A stretch of DNA of 64,000 bases from Sphingobacteriaceae bacterium. GTDB taxonomy: Bacteria > Bacteroidota > Bacteroidia > Sphingobacteriales > Sphingobacteriaceae. Positions 1 to 8,448 of the stretch are shown piece by piece. Location of the stretch: assembly GCA_903642215.1 (NCBI GenBank), contig CAHJWG010000001.1:682001-746000 (forward strand). The letters are read 5' to 3'. Numbering within the stretch: the first letter of the stretch is position 1; every line of letters starts with the position of its first letter. The notes below the pieces were generated by a model. The model did no database searches. It was not told the DNA's origin and was given only the letters and a program-made list of their open reading frames with translations. The translations under genes and the position numbers were made by a program.

Positions 1-2
1 CC

Positions 3-1067
3 AACTGGAATACGGTTAGGCGGGAGTATGAGCCGATGGCTGCCGGAGCCAGCACGCCGGAAGAATTGCGGCGGATTTTAAGTTTGATGGTGGGCGAATT
101 AAACGCTTCACATTCCGGCATTTCCGGTTCTTCTCCTTTGCAGATTGTTACCGGCCGTTTAGGTTTGCATTTTGATCGCGCAGCTTATGAAAACGGCGGC
201 AAGTTTAAAATTACCGAAATTATCCCTTTAAGTGCTGCTGACCTCGCCGAAAATATCCATATCGGAGATTATTTAACCGCAATTGATGATCAGCCGTTAA
301 ATGCAAATATTAATCTGGATCAGTTACTGGAAAATAAAATTAACCGCCGGGTTGCTTTAACTATTGGTTCGGCTTCGGGTGCAAATTCGCATAAAGTAAC
401 CGTTCGGCCAAGCAATCAGGCAACAGAAAAAGGCTTGCTTTATAAATACTGGGTACAGCAGCAACGGGATTATATCAATAAAATCAGTAACGGCCGGCTG
501 GGTTATGTACATTTATTTGATATGTCAGAACAATCTCTTAATCAGTTATATCTGGATTTGGATGCAGAAAATCAATCCAAAGAAGGTGTCGTGATTGATG
601 TACGCAATAACAACGGCGGTTTTGTAAATGCTTATGCGCTGGATGTATTCAGTAGAAAACCGTATTTAACCATGACCGGCCGCGGGATGCCTTCCGGCCC
701 GGCGCGTACACAGTTGGGACAAAGAACGCTTGAACTGCCAACAATTTTGGTTACCAACCAGCATTCACTTTCTGATGCGGAAGATTTTACAGAAGGTTAC
801 CGCGCCATGAAATTGGGAAAAGTGGTGGGCGAGCCAACCGGCGGCTGGATTATTTTTACCGGAGCTACAACTTTAATCGATGGTTCTACCCTGCGGATGC
901 CTTTTAGCCGGATTACCGATCATGATGGTAAAGATATGGAATTGCATCCGCGCCCGGTTGATGTACCTGTTTCCAGAGCTTTAGGTGAAGGAAATACGAA
1001 AGATTCTCAATTAGATGCGGCGGCGAAGGAGTTGCTACAGGAAGTTGGCGGGAACAAATCGAGGTAG
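3..1067 (+). CDS. Tricorn-like/S41 family serine protease, C-terminal part (5' end outside window)
   Basis: The reading frame is open to the left edge, so this is the C-terminal 354 residues of a larger protein; the first internal Met at base 36 is probably not the start. The opening residues (NWNTVRREYEP, then EELRRILSLMVGELNASHSG) match the helical region before the PDZ domain in tricorn proteases. A PDZ-like stretch follows (GDYLTAIDDQPLN), then the S41 core: GRLGYVHLFDM, VVIDVRNNNGGF and NQHSLSDAEDF, where the Ser before Asp (about residue 246 from the internal Met) is the expected nucleophile. It probably trims peptides or acts in the envelope; the N-terminal beta-propeller, if present, lies outside the window. 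The gene ends 26 bases before a paired dispersed motif. Confidence 0.8.
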   Translation, partial: NWNTVRREYEPMAAGASTPEELRRILSLMVGELNASHSGISGSSPLQIVTGRLGLHFDRAAYENGGKFKITEIIPLSAADLAENIHIGDYLTAIDDQPLNANINLDQLLENKINRRVALTIGSASGANSHKVTVRPSNQATEKGLLYKYWVQQQRDYINKISNGRLGYVHLFDMSEQSLNQLYLDLDAENQSKEGVVIDVRNNNGGFVNAYALDVFSRKPYLTMTGRGMPSGPARTQLGQRTLELPTILVTNQHSLSDAEDFTEGYRAMKLGKVVGEPTGGWIIFTGATTLIDGSTLRMPFSRITDHDGKDMELHPRPVDVPVSRALGEGNTKDSQLDAAAKELLQEVGGNKSR

Positions 1068-1092
1068 GATTTATTAAGATTGTAAATTTTGG

Positions 1093-1139
1093 AATGCTTC
1101 TTTTATCGGCTTAAAATTTAGGTTGATAAAAGAAGTATT
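1093..1139. repeat. Head-to-head pair of dispersed motifs (class A), hairpin between convergent genes
   Basis: A minus-strand copy (1093-1116) and a plus-strand copy (1113-1139) share a central AT-rich segment. The outer arms are inverted repeats of 15 bases with a single mismatch, so the transcript could fold. The pair fills the gap between two convergent genes and could double as a bidirectional terminator, although it has no clean U-tract. Confidence 0.75.
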
Positions 1140-1140
1140 C

Positions 1141-2100
1141 CTATTTTTCCAGCCGATTTTGCGCCGGCAAAACTTTTACATCACGTTCCACTTCTTTTTG
1201 TTCGATTTGAACTGCATATTCGGCAGGTTCAATTTTATCACCGTATTCTTCAGCGTAAACTTTTGTAAACTCAGCTCCAAAATATAAAATGGCCGACGTG
1301 TAATAAATCCACACTAAAATAACAATCAACGAACCCGCTGCGCCGTAAGTAGAACCGGTTCCGGTGGTTTGGATGTAAATGCCGATCAGATATTTGCCCA
1401 GCATAAATAAAAGTGAAGTAAAAAAAGCACCGGTACGCACATCCCGCCAGGCAATTTTAACATCTGGCAAAAACTTAAAAATAAAGCCGAATAAAACGGC
1501 AATCACCAAAAACGTAATGCCAAGGTTAATCAGGTTAAAAATCTGGACGGTAACTTCCGGGAAATAGCGTGTAATCCGGCTGCTTAATGCCAAAACCAGC
1601 GCATTGATAATCAAAGAAACAACCAGTAAAAAGCCCAATCCTATAATCATCGAAAAGGAAATCAGCCGGTTGGTCAGCATTTTTACCCAGCCTTTTTTGG
1701 GTTTCGCTTTTACCCGCCAAATGATATTGATCGAATCCTGAATCTCCAAAAAAATACTGGTTGCACCGATAATCAAGGTGATTATGCTGGTTGCAACCGC
1801 AATCCCGGTTTTACCGGACAAGGAAACACTTTTGATCATTTCCTGAATTTGCAGTGCGGCGTTACTACCAACATAGGATTTTATTTCCGGATAAATATTA
1901 TTCTGCGCAGCATCTTTCCCTAAAAAAATTCCGATTAAGGAAATAACCAACATGAGTAAAGGTGCCAGGGCAAAAACCGTATAATAAGCCAATGCTGCAC
2001 TAAATTTTAAACCTTTGTCGTCTAAAAAATTGTTAAGCGTAGCCAGTAAAATGCGGCCGATTCTTTTAAGATATTTTAGAGCGAAGTATTTTTTGATCAT
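1141..2100 (-). CDS. YihY/BrkB family inner-membrane protein
   Basis: A 319-residue polytopic membrane protein with about six hydrophobic segments. The N-terminal KGLKFSAALAYYTVFALAPLL is the hallmark of the YihY/virulence factor BrkB family (once called ribonuclease BN, which is now known to be a different protein). The middle carries GATSIFLEIQDSINIIW and the C-terminal half YGAAGSLIVILVWIYYTSAILYFGAEFTKVYA, both typical. Length fits the family. The molecular role is not established. The Lys/Glu-rich tail after about residue 290 is probably cytoplasmic. It lies downstream of the alanine-dehydrogenase-like gene on the same strand with a 32-base gap that holds a class B motif. Confidence 0.85.
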   Translation of the reverse strand: MIKKYFALKYLKRIGRILLATLNNFLDDKGLKFSAALAYYTVFALAPLLMLVISLIGIFLGKDAAQNNIYPEIKSYVGSNAALQIQEMIKSVSLSGKTGIAVATSIITLIIGATSIFLEIQDSINIIWRVKAKPKKGWVKMLTNRLISFSMIIGLGFLLVVSLIINALVLALSSRITRYFPEVTVQIFNLINLGITFLVIAVLFGFIFKFLPDVKIAWRDVRTGAFFTSLLFMLGKYLIGIYIQTTGTGSTYGAAGSLIVILVWIYYTSAILYFGAEFTKVYAEEYGDKIEPAEYAVQIEQKEVERDVKVLPAQNRLEK

Positions 2101-2102
2101 AA

Positions 2103-2126
2103 AATTTAGTCGGTAAAAACAGCATC
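2103..2126 (+). repeat. Dispersed motif, class B
   Basis: Arm ATTTAGTCGGTAAAA followed by ACAGCAT. It occupies most of the 32-base gap between two minus-strand genes. Confidence 0.75.
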
Positions 2127-2132
2127 GGCTTG

Positions 2133-3362
2133 CTACAAATTAGAAACGATCAGCAGATCCAGATCTTTGCTTGGGATGTTAAAACGTTCGCCAAAAATCT
2201 TGCTCGTTAAATGTCCCTGATAAATATAAACGGCATTACGCACGCCGGCTTTCTCCCAGATCACATTTTTTAAACCGCCGTGTTCGCCAATATCCAGCAA
2301 AATAGGCGCAAAAATATTGGTTAAAGCATAAGTTGCCGTTCGCGCTACGCGGGAAGCAATATTGGGTACGCAATAATGAATTACATCGTATTTACGGAAA
2401 ACCGGATGGGTGTGATTAGTTACTTCCGATGTTTCAAAACAGCCGCCCTGATCAATACTAACATCAATAATAACAGAATTTGGTTTCATCCGGCTAACGG
2501 TTTCTTCGGTAACCAAACAAGGGCTGCGGCCTGCTTTTGCGCGCATGGCACCGATGGCAACATCGCAGGTGGTAATAGCTTTTTCTAATACGATCGGCTG
2601 GATAACGGAAGTAAAAACACGGCTGCCGATGTTATTTTGCAAGCGGCGGAGCTTATAAATCGAGGGATCAAAAACCTTTACTTCCGCGCCTAAAGCAATG
2701 GCGGTTCTGGCGGCATATTCGCCAACCGTTCCGGCACCCAAAATTACAATTTCCGTTGGCGGAACGCCGGTAATGCCACCGAGCATCAAACCTTTTCCGT
2801 TAAAAACATTGCTTAAATATTCAGCAGCAATTAAAATAGAAGTTGCGCCCACAATTTCGCTCATTGCCCTAACCACGCTTAGCGAGCCGCCTTCGTCCTG
2901 TAAATTTTCAAAACAAACTGCCGTAATTTTTTTGCTGAGGAGCGCGTGCAGATATTCTGCCTTGATGGTTGAAGTTTGTAATGCCGAAATCAGCGTTTGG
3001 TTCATCTTCATCATCTCGATCTCGGCCATCGTTGGCGGCGCAATTTTCAGGATAATATCGGCCTGATAAACCTGCTGCGTATCGTAAACAATTTGTGCGC
3101 CCTGCTCGCTGTAATTATTATCTGTAAAATTAGCTGCCAAACCAGCGTTGGATTCTAAAATAACCGTGTGCCCGTTGTTAACCAGCGTGGCCACAGAAAG
3201 CGGCGTAATGGCAATTCGGTTTTCCTGAAAGGAAGTTTCCTTCGGGATGCCGATATAAAGCTTATCCTTTTTATTTCGCACTTCGAGCATCGATTCCTGC
3301 GGCTGCATCATGGCCTGCTTTGCGATGTCGGAAAAACCGCTTAAAGTTCCTGAACTCATCAT
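2133..3362 (-). CDS. ald: Alanine dehydrogenase / PntA-family NAD-dependent enzyme
   Basis: A 409-residue protein of the alanine dehydrogenase/pyridine nucleotide transhydrogenase alpha family. After a 35-residue N-terminal extension comes GIPKETSFQENRIAITP, the family substrate-binding start. The Rossmann motif VILGAGTVGEYAAR sits near residue 207, followed by KVFDPSIYKLRRLQ. DVSIDQGGCFETSE in the C-terminal half is the alanine dehydrogenase active-site segment containing the catalytic Asp. Odd point: the segment that normally reads LHLA and carries the catalytic His reads SALQTS here, so alanine may not be the substrate. Bacteroidota proteins of this type are usually labelled alanine dehydrogenase. 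Family assignment is firm; exact reaction is less sure. Confidence 0.78.
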   Translation of the reverse strand: MMSSGTLSGFSDIAKQAMMQPQESMLEVRNKKDKLYIGIPKETSFQENRIAITPLSVATLVNNGHTVILESNAGLAANFTDNNYSEQGAQIVYDTQQVYQADIILKIAPPTMAEIEMMKMNQTLISALQTSTIKAEYLHALLSKKITAVCFENLQDEGGSLSVVRAMSEIVGATSILIAAEYLSNVFNGKGLMLGGITGVPPTEIVILGAGTVGEYAARTAIALGAEVKVFDPSIYKLRRLQNNIGSRVFTSVIQPIVLEKAITTCDVAIGAMRAKAGRSPCLVTEETVSRMKPNSVIIDVSIDQGGCFETSEVTNHTHPVFRKYDVIHYCVPNIASRVARTATYALTNIFAPILLDIGEHGGLKNVIWEKAGVRNAVYIYQGHLTSKIFGERFNIPSKDLDLLIVSNL

Positions 3363-3414
3363 AATTTTTTATTTCCGGATGCTTAAAGTAAGCAAATTTA
3401 AGCGGATAAAAAGA

Positions 3415-3846
3415 TTAAATTTTCGCTAATGTTAATTTTCTTTGCTGATCGGGCAGCACTTCAAGCGAAATTTCGAGATAATTTTCGGGTAAAAGGTTCG
3501 GGATTTTTTCCGGCCATTCAATCAGGCAGTATTCGCCCGAATCAAAATATTCTTCCAGGCCGATGTCTAAAGCTTCAGCCTGATTTTTCAAGCGGTAAAA
3601 ATCAAAATGATAAATAATTCCGTTTGGATAACGGTATTCGTTTACAATAGAAAAAGTAGGGCTGGAAACGGTATCTTCCACATTGAGAGCTTCACAAAAA
3701 GCTTTGATAAAAGTAGTTTTTCCGGCACCCATTTCGCCGTAAAAAAGTAGGATTTTTTGAGTTTGTAAATTTAATAAGAGAAACTCAGCAGCTTTTGCTA
3801 TTTCTTTTTCAGGATATATAAAAGTAATCACTTTGCTAAATCTCAA
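3415..3846 (-). CDS. tsaE: tRNA t6A biosynthesis ATPase TsaE
   Basis: A 143-residue P-loop protein needed with TsaB, TsaC and TsaD to make N6-threonylcarbamoyladenosine at position 37 of ANN-decoding tRNAs. The Walker A is GEMGAGKTTF at about residues 37-46. SSPTFSIVNEY, HFDFYRL and LIEWPEKI are the family switch and Walker B-region signatures. Length is normal. It lies 52 bases downstream of the start of the alanine-dehydrogenase-like gene and 6 bases from the vapC-like gene, all on the minus strand, so the genes may be co-transcribed. Confidence 0.95.
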   Translation of the reverse strand: MRFSKVITFIYPEKEIAKAAEFLLLNLQTQKILLFYGEMGAGKTTFIKAFCEALNVEDTVSSPTFSIVNEYRYPNGIIYHFDFYRLKNQAEALDIGLEEYFDSGEYCLIEWPEKIPNLLPENYLEISLEVLPDQQRKLTLAKI

Positions 3847-3852
3847 ATAATA

Positions 3853-4206
3853 TCAAATCCAGTTCTTTAACAATTTAAATGCTTTATCTGCAGTAATAAA
3901 AGGTAAATTATTTGAAATGGCCGAAGCTGCAATAATACTATCAGGAAGTTTTAGTTTGAAGGCTCTTCTTATTTCTATAGTAATGCTTTTAATTGTTTGA
4001 TCTAAATTAACAACCTCTACAGATTGAATAAAATCTTTTAAAATTTCCGTAGAATTTAAATTGCTTCTTTTATAAGCAAATAATTCTATTTCACTAATAA
4101 TGGATATAAAAATTTCCTGACCTTGTAAAAAATCAGCTAAAATTTTATTTCCATTCAAAAGGTATATGCAAGTATTGGTGTCTAAAAAGATTTCATTCCC
4201 ACTCAT
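3853..4206 (-). CDS. PIN-domain toxin, VapC-like
   Basis: A 117-residue PIN-domain RNase. FLDTNTCIYLLNG places the first metal-binding Asp at residue 9; ISEIELFA supplies the acidic residue of the second motif; LPDSIIAASAI and FITADKAF carry the C-terminal acidic residues. All four acidic positions are present, so it is probably active. It overlaps by 14 bases a small upstream gene (4193-4357) that has the layout of an antitoxin. Type II vapBC loci are usually autoregulated by the antitoxin. Confidence 0.88.
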   Translation of the reverse strand: MSGNEIFLDTNTCIYLLNGNKILADFLQGQEIFISIISEIELFAYKRSNLNSTEILKDFIQSVEVVNLDQTIKSITIEIRRAFKLKLPDSIIAASAISNNLPFITADKAFKLLKNWI

Positions 4207-4357
4207 TTCTGAGTTGTTGTTGAATTTTTAATCCGTCTTCTTCAAATTTTAAAGCACCACAAAACTTTTTTGCATCAAAATACTTTTTGACTTTTCGTTT
4301 TACAAGTGCCTTCTTGATTTCAATCAGATCGCTATCCTTATTTAAAATCGTAACCAT
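4193..4357 (-). CDS. Small antitoxin, VapB-like
   Basis: A 54-residue gene read directly from the minus strand. It starts MVTILNKDSDLIEIKKALVK and ends LRNEWE. It is Lys/Glu-rich and contains KKYFDAKKFCGALKFEEDG, a pattern I recognise from short antitoxins paired with PIN toxins in Bacteroidota. Its stop overlaps the toxin start by 14 bases, the usual antitoxin-first arrangement. A -7 element (TATATTTG) lies 3 bases before the ATG, which suggests a leaderless message. Confidence 0.78.
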   Translation of the reverse strand: MVTILNKDSDLIEIKKALVKRKVKKYFDAKKFCGALKFEEDGLKIQQQLRNEWE

Positions 4358-4360
4358 AAT

Positions 4361-4368
4361 CAAATATA
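4361..4368 (-). promoter_or_regulatory. -7 promoter element of the vapBC-like pair
   Basis: TATATTTG on the minus strand matches the Bacteroidota TAnnTTTG consensus and ends 3 bases before the ATG. No clear -33 TTTG was found. Confidence 0.5.
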
Positions 4369-4378
4369 AAAAAAGTAT

Positions 4379-4393
4379 GATAAAAGAAGCATT
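4379..4393 (+). repeat. Dispersed motif, class A
   Basis: GATAAAAGAAGCATT abuts the stop codon of porX (minus strand, stop at 4394). Confidence 0.75.
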
Positions 4394-5947
4394 CTATCTC
4401 GGCCCGTAGGTGGCAATCGGGATAATCATTTCTTCCATAGAGATGCCGCCGTGTTGAAAAGTTTCGTTGTAAAAGTTAACGAAATGGTTAAAATTGTTTG
4501 GGTAAACGAAGTATTTATCTTCTTTGGCAAACACAAAACTGGAGCTTACATGCAGTTTTGGCAACATTGCATCGTGCGGATTACGGATATGGAAAACATC
4601 TTTGGCATTGTAATTTAAATTTTTCCCCTGTTTGTAACGCAGGTTGGTATTCGTATTCCGGTCGCCGATAATTTTACTCGGATTTTTAACACGAATTGTT
4701 CCATGATCGGTCGTGATCACCACTTTTACCTGTTTTTGGGCAAGATATTTTAGTAAATCGAACAAAGGCGAATGCTCAAACCACGAAAGCGTTAACGAAC
4801 GGTAAGCCGCATCGCCGCTGGCCAGTTCTCTGATCATTTGCATATCCGTACGTGCGTGCGAAAGCATATCTACAAAGTTGTAAACCACCACGTTCAACTC
4901 GTTTTGCATCAAATTACTGATCGAATCATTTAACGCGCGGCCTTCATCAATATTCAAAATTTTGTGATACGAAAATTTACAATCTCTGCGGAGTGTCCTT
5001 TTTAACTGATCGGCTATAAACTGTTCTTCAAACAGGTTTTTTCCGCCTTCATCTTCGTCATTCTGCCACATTTCAGGGAAACGTTTTTCCATATCCAGCG
5101 GCATCAAACCGGAGAAAATAGAATTACGCGCATATTGCGTGGCGGTTGGCAAAATACTAAAATAAGTATCTTCTTCTTCCAGCCTAAAATATTCTGAAAT
5201 AATTGGGTGGATGATGCGATATTGATCATAACGCAAATTATCAATCAGGATAAAAAACGTTGGCGAAGTTTGATTTAGCTGCGTAAAAACTTTTTTCTTA
5301 AAAAGATACGGCGAAAGCATCGGGCCGGCATCCGGTTCTTTAACCCATTTCAAATAATTTTTTTCAACAAATTTAGAAAACTGCGTATTGGCTTCTGCCT
5401 TTTGCAAAGTCAGGATGTCGTGCATGCCGGCATCTTCCAGTTTCTCTAACTCTAATTCCCAATAAATCAGCTTTTTATAAACATCAACCCATTCTTGGTA
5501 AGTCAGATTCTCGTTCAGCGTCATGCCAAGTGTCCGGAAATCCTGCTGATAACCCATCGTAGTTTTAGCCGTGATCAAGCGCTTGTTCTCCGTTAGTTTT
5601 TTTATGGTGAGGAGAATCTGCTTCGGGTTAACCGGTTTAATCAGATAATCATCTATTTTAGAACCGATTGCATCCTCCATCAAGTGTTCTTCTTCACTTT
5701 TGGTAATCATCACAATCGGCACATCGGCATTAATATTCTTAATTTCTGTTAGCGTTTCCAAACCGGTTAAACCCGGCATATTTTCATCCAGAAAAACAAG
5801 GTCGATATTGTTATTTTTAAAAAGATCAACCGCATCCGTTCCATTGGTTGCGGTTTTAATCTGGTAGCCTTTTTCGCTTAAAAATAAGATATGAGGTTTC
5901 AGTAAATCAATTTCGTCATCGGCCCATAAAATTGTAGTATCCTGCAT
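4394..5947 (-). CDS. porX: PorX: response regulator with PglZ domain (type IX secretion regulation)
   Basis: A 517-residue two-domain protein. Residues 1-120 form a CheY-like receiver: ILWADDEIDLL, phosphoacceptor Asp in VFLDENMPGLTG, Thr/Lys switch in MITKSEEE and LIKPVNP. From about residue 190 comes a PglZ/alkaline-phosphatase-like domain with FILIDNLRYDQYR, FVDMLSHARTD and VVITTDHGTI, which carry the metal-binding Asp and His residues. This architecture and length match PorX, which acts with the sensor kinase PorY and an ECF sigma factor on type IX secretion genes. I chose the Met at 5947 because the receiver begins MQDTTILWADDE, as in PorX; a Met seven codons upstream is possible. No porY is visible nearby. 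Confidence 0.93.
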   Translation of the reverse strand: MQDTTILWADDEIDLLKPHILFLSEKGYQIKTATNGTDAVDLFKNNNIDLVFLDENMPGLTGLETLTEIKNINADVPIVMITKSEEEHLMEDAIGSKIDDYLIKPVNPKQILLTIKKLTENKRLITAKTTMGYQQDFRTLGMTLNENLTYQEWVDVYKKLIYWELELEKLEDAGMHDILTLQKAEANTQFSKFVEKNYLKWVKEPDAGPMLSPYLFKKKVFTQLNQTSPTFFILIDNLRYDQYRIIHPIISEYFRLEEEDTYFSILPTATQYARNSIFSGLMPLDMEKRFPEMWQNDEDEGGKNLFEEQFIADQLKRTLRRDCKFSYHKILNIDEGRALNDSISNLMQNELNVVVYNFVDMLSHARTDMQMIRELASGDAAYRSLTLSWFEHSPLFDLLKYLAQKQVKVVITTDHGTIRVKNPSKIIGDRNTNTNLRYKQGKNLNYNAKDVFHIRNPHDAMLPKLHVSSSFVFAKEDKYFVYPNNFNHFVNFYNETFQHGGISMEEMIIPIATYGPR

Positions 5948-6079
5948 TACGGTATATTTTATAATCAAAACCCCTGCAACAACCTTTTGTTGCTAAGTGC
6001 ACATAAATTAACAAATTTTAACACAATTAAATCTAACCTAACTTTAGTTTTACTTTACAGGATTTAAGAACTATCCATT

Positions 6080-7306
6080 TTGAATAAAAAGAAAATTATT
6101 AACGATCCGGTTTACGGGTTTATCACTATTCCAACCGATCTGATTTTTGATCTGGTAGAACACCGCTGCTTTCAGCGGTTGCGCTATATCAAACAATTGG
6201 GGATGACCCATTTGGTTTATCCCGGCGCGTTGCATACGCGTTTTCATCATGCTTTGGGCGCGCTGCATTTAATGGGTTTAGCGGTAGAAACCCTGCGTAC
6301 AAAAGGTGTTGAGGTTTCTGCGGAGGAAGAAGAAGCCGTGCAAATTGCCATTTTACTGCATGATATCGGCCATGGCCCGTTTTCGCACGCGCTCGAAAAT
6401 ACCCTGGTAAAAGGAGTATCGCACGAAATGATTTCCCGGTTGCTGATGGATCGTTTAAACCAGGAATTTAACGGAAAACTGGAAATGGCGATTGAGATTT
6501 TTAATGATACTTACCCGCGGCATTTTTTACATCAGCTGGTTTCCGGACAGCTGGATATCGACCGGCTGGATTACCTGAACCGCGACAGTTTTTTTACAGG
6601 TGTTTCCGAAGGTGTGATCAGTTTTGACCGGATTATCAAAATGCTGAACGTTCGGGATGACCATATCGTGGTAGAAGAAAAAGGGATTTACTCGGTAGAA
6701 AAATTTCTGATTGCCCGCCGTTTAATGTACTGGCAGGTTTATCTGCATAAAACAGTTGTAGCTGCAGAAATGCTTTTGGTTAAAATTTTAGAGCGCAGCC
6801 GCGCGCTGGCTTTGCTTGGCGCAGATTTATTTGCCACGCCGGCACTGGCACATTTCCTCCATAAAAGTGTGGTAAAAGAAGCATTTTTAAATGAGCCGAA
6901 TCACCTGGATGCTTTTATCAGTTTAGACGATACCGATATTTTATCAGCCATAAAAGTTTGGGTAAACCATTCGGACTTTATCTTGTCAGACCTGTGCGCT
7001 CGTTTTATCGGCCGTAATTTGTATCGGGTAGAAATAACAAACACTCCGCCTCCGTTGGATAAAGCAGTTGAATTTAAACAGCTCGCCATTGATAAATTTG
7101 GTTTGATAGATGAGGAAGAAGCGGGTTATTACGTATTTACAGACCGGATTGTAAATGATGCGTACAAGGTTGGTGATGAGAATATTCGGATTTTATTTAA
7201 AAACGGCGAGGTGCAGGATATCACACAATCAACCGATAATTTAATATTGGTTTCATTATCCAAACGGGTGGTGAAATATATTTTATGCGTAATTAAAGGT
7301 CTGTAA
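6080..7306 (+). CDS. HD-domain phosphohydrolase
   Basis: A 408-residue HD-superfamily protein of the dGTPase-like group. The N-terminus KIINDPVYGFITIP is the usual start of these proteins. Metal ligands are visible in HTRFHHALGALHLM, AILLHDIGHGPFSHALE (the HD pair) and the later Asp of LDIDRLDYLNRDSFFTG. The start is TTG: the nearest upstream in-frame codon is a stop at 6065, and the first ATG (residue 42) would cut into the domain. Substrate is unknown; relatives hydrolyse nucleotides. It is transcribed divergently from porX. An in-frame class A motif at 6871 encodes KEAF. Confidence 0.88.
   Translation: MNKKKIINDPVYGFITIPTDLIFDLVEHRCFQRLRYIKQLGMTHLVYPGALHTRFHHALGALHLMGLAVETLRTKGVEVSAEEEEAVQIAILLHDIGHGPFSHALENTLVKGVSHEMISRLLMDRLNQEFNGKLEMAIEIFNDTYPRHFLHQLVSGQLDIDRLDYLNRDSFFTGVSEGVISFDRIIKMLNVRDDHIVVEEKGIYSVEKFLIARRLMYWQVYLHKTVVAAEMLLVKILERSRALALLGADLFATPALAHFLHKSVVKEAFLNEPNHLDAFISLDDTDILSAIKVWVNHSDFILSDLCARFIGRNLYRVEITNTPPPLDKAVEFKQLAIDKFGLIDEEEAGYYVFTDRIVNDAYKVGDENIRILFKNGEVQDITQSTDNLILVSLSKRVVKYILCVIKGL
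6871..6886 (+). repeat. Dispersed motif, class A, inside a gene
   Basis: GGTAAAAGAAGCATTT within the HD-hydrolase gene; it is read in frame as part of VVKEAFLNE. Confidence 0.65.
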
Positions 7307-7332
7307 TAATCCTATGGCAGCAAGGTTAATAA

Positions 7333-7363
7333 TTTGCTGCTTTGATATTAAGAATTAAATTTG
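7333..7363 (+). promoter_or_regulatory. Bacteroidota-type promoter of the lpxD operon
   Basis: TTTG at 7333-7336, exactly 19 bases, then TAAATTTG at 7356-7363. This is a perfect match to the -33/-7 consensus of the Bacteroidota primary sigma factor. The lpxD ATG begins only 4 bases later, so the predicted transcription start falls on or next to the start codon. Confidence 0.8.
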
Positions 7364-7367
7364 TCCG

Positions 7368-8399
7368 ATGCAATTAACCGCACTTGAGATCAGCTTGTTG
7401 ATAAATGGAACTGTTGAAGGTAAGCCTGAAGTAACGGTTAATCAGTTGGCAAAAATTGAAGAAGCACAAACGGGTAGCTTGTCTTTTTTAGCTAATCTTA
7501 AATACGAGCAATATTTATACACCACAAAAGCTTCTGTTGTAATAATCAATGCGGATCAAGTTTTAACAGAACCGGTAACCGCAACGCTTATCCGGGTAGA
7601 TAACCCTTACCTGGCTATTTCTGTTTTACTCGAAAAATATAATCAAAGTAAGTTAGCCAAAGCCGGCATAGAGCAGCCTTGTTTTATCCATCCAACAGCA
7701 GTAATCGGCCAGCACGTGTATATCGGTGCTTTTGCTTACATCGGCCCGAATGTAAAAATCGGCGATAACAGCCGCATTTATCCAAATTCTTATTTAGCAG
7801 ACGATGTGCAGTTGGGCACAAACGTTACTTTGTTTGCCGGGGTAAAAGTTTACTTTGATTGCAAAATAGGCGATAATGTTATCGTTCATTCGGGCGTAGT
7901 TATCGGCGGAGATGGTTTCGGCTTTGCGCCGCAGGCAGATGGCAGCTACCAGAAAGTAAGCCAGATCGGTAATGTTATTATTGAAGATGATGTAGAAATT
8001 GGTGCCAATACAACGATAGACCGTGCAACGATGGGTTCGACCATCATTCGTAAAGGCGTGAAGCTGGATAACCTGATCCAGATTGCACATAACGTAGAAA
8101 TTGGCAGCTATACGGTTGTGGCTGCGCAAACCGGGATTTCCGGCAGTGCAAAAATTGGAGAGAACGTGATTTTAGGCGGGCAGGTTGGCGTTGTTGGCCA
8201 TATCAGTATTGCCAAAGGATCACAGGTGCAGGCGCAATCCGGCATCAGCAGAACCATAAAAGAAGAAAATAAAAAATGGGCAGGTTCGCCTGCGGCCAAT
8301 TACCAAGATCATATGCGGTCGCAGGTTGTATTAACCCGATTGCCCGAAATAGAAAAGAAAGTACAGGAGCTGGAGAAAAAGCTGGCCGAATTGCAGTAG
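7368..8399 (+). CDS. lpxD: LpxD: UDP-3-O-acylglucosamine N-acyltransferase
   Basis: A 343-residue acyltransferase for the third step of lipid A synthesis; it adds the N-linked hydroxyacyl chain from acyl-ACP in the cytoplasm. Residues 1-100 are the uridine-binding LpxD N-domain (GSLSFLANLKYEQYLYTT). A left-handed beta-helix of hexapeptide repeats follows from about residue 103 (IHPTAVIGQHVYIGAFAYIG onward). The catalytic His is in QIAHNVEIG at about 230. The C-terminal tail (LPEIEKKVQELEKKLAELQ) is a short coiled coil. It heads a run with lpxC-fabZ and lpxA. Confidence 0.97.
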   Translation: MQLTALEISLLINGTVEGKPEVTVNQLAKIEEAQTGSLSFLANLKYEQYLYTTKASVVIINADQVLTEPVTATLIRVDNPYLAISVLLEKYNQSKLAKAGIEQPCFIHPTAVIGQHVYIGAFAYIGPNVKIGDNSRIYPNSYLADDVQLGTNVTLFAGVKVYFDCKIGDNVIVHSGVVIGGDGFGFAPQADGSYQKVSQIGNVIIEDDVEIGANTTIDRATMGSTIIRKGVKLDNLIQIAHNVEIGSYTVVAAQTGISGSAKIGENVILGGQVGVVGHISIAKGSQVQAQSGISRTIKEENKKWAGSPAANYQDHMRSQVVLTRLPEIEKKVQELEKKLAELQ

Positions 8400-8448
8400 G
8401 AAACAGAGCATCAAAGCTTAAAATCCGGGCAGTAACGATATAACAATT

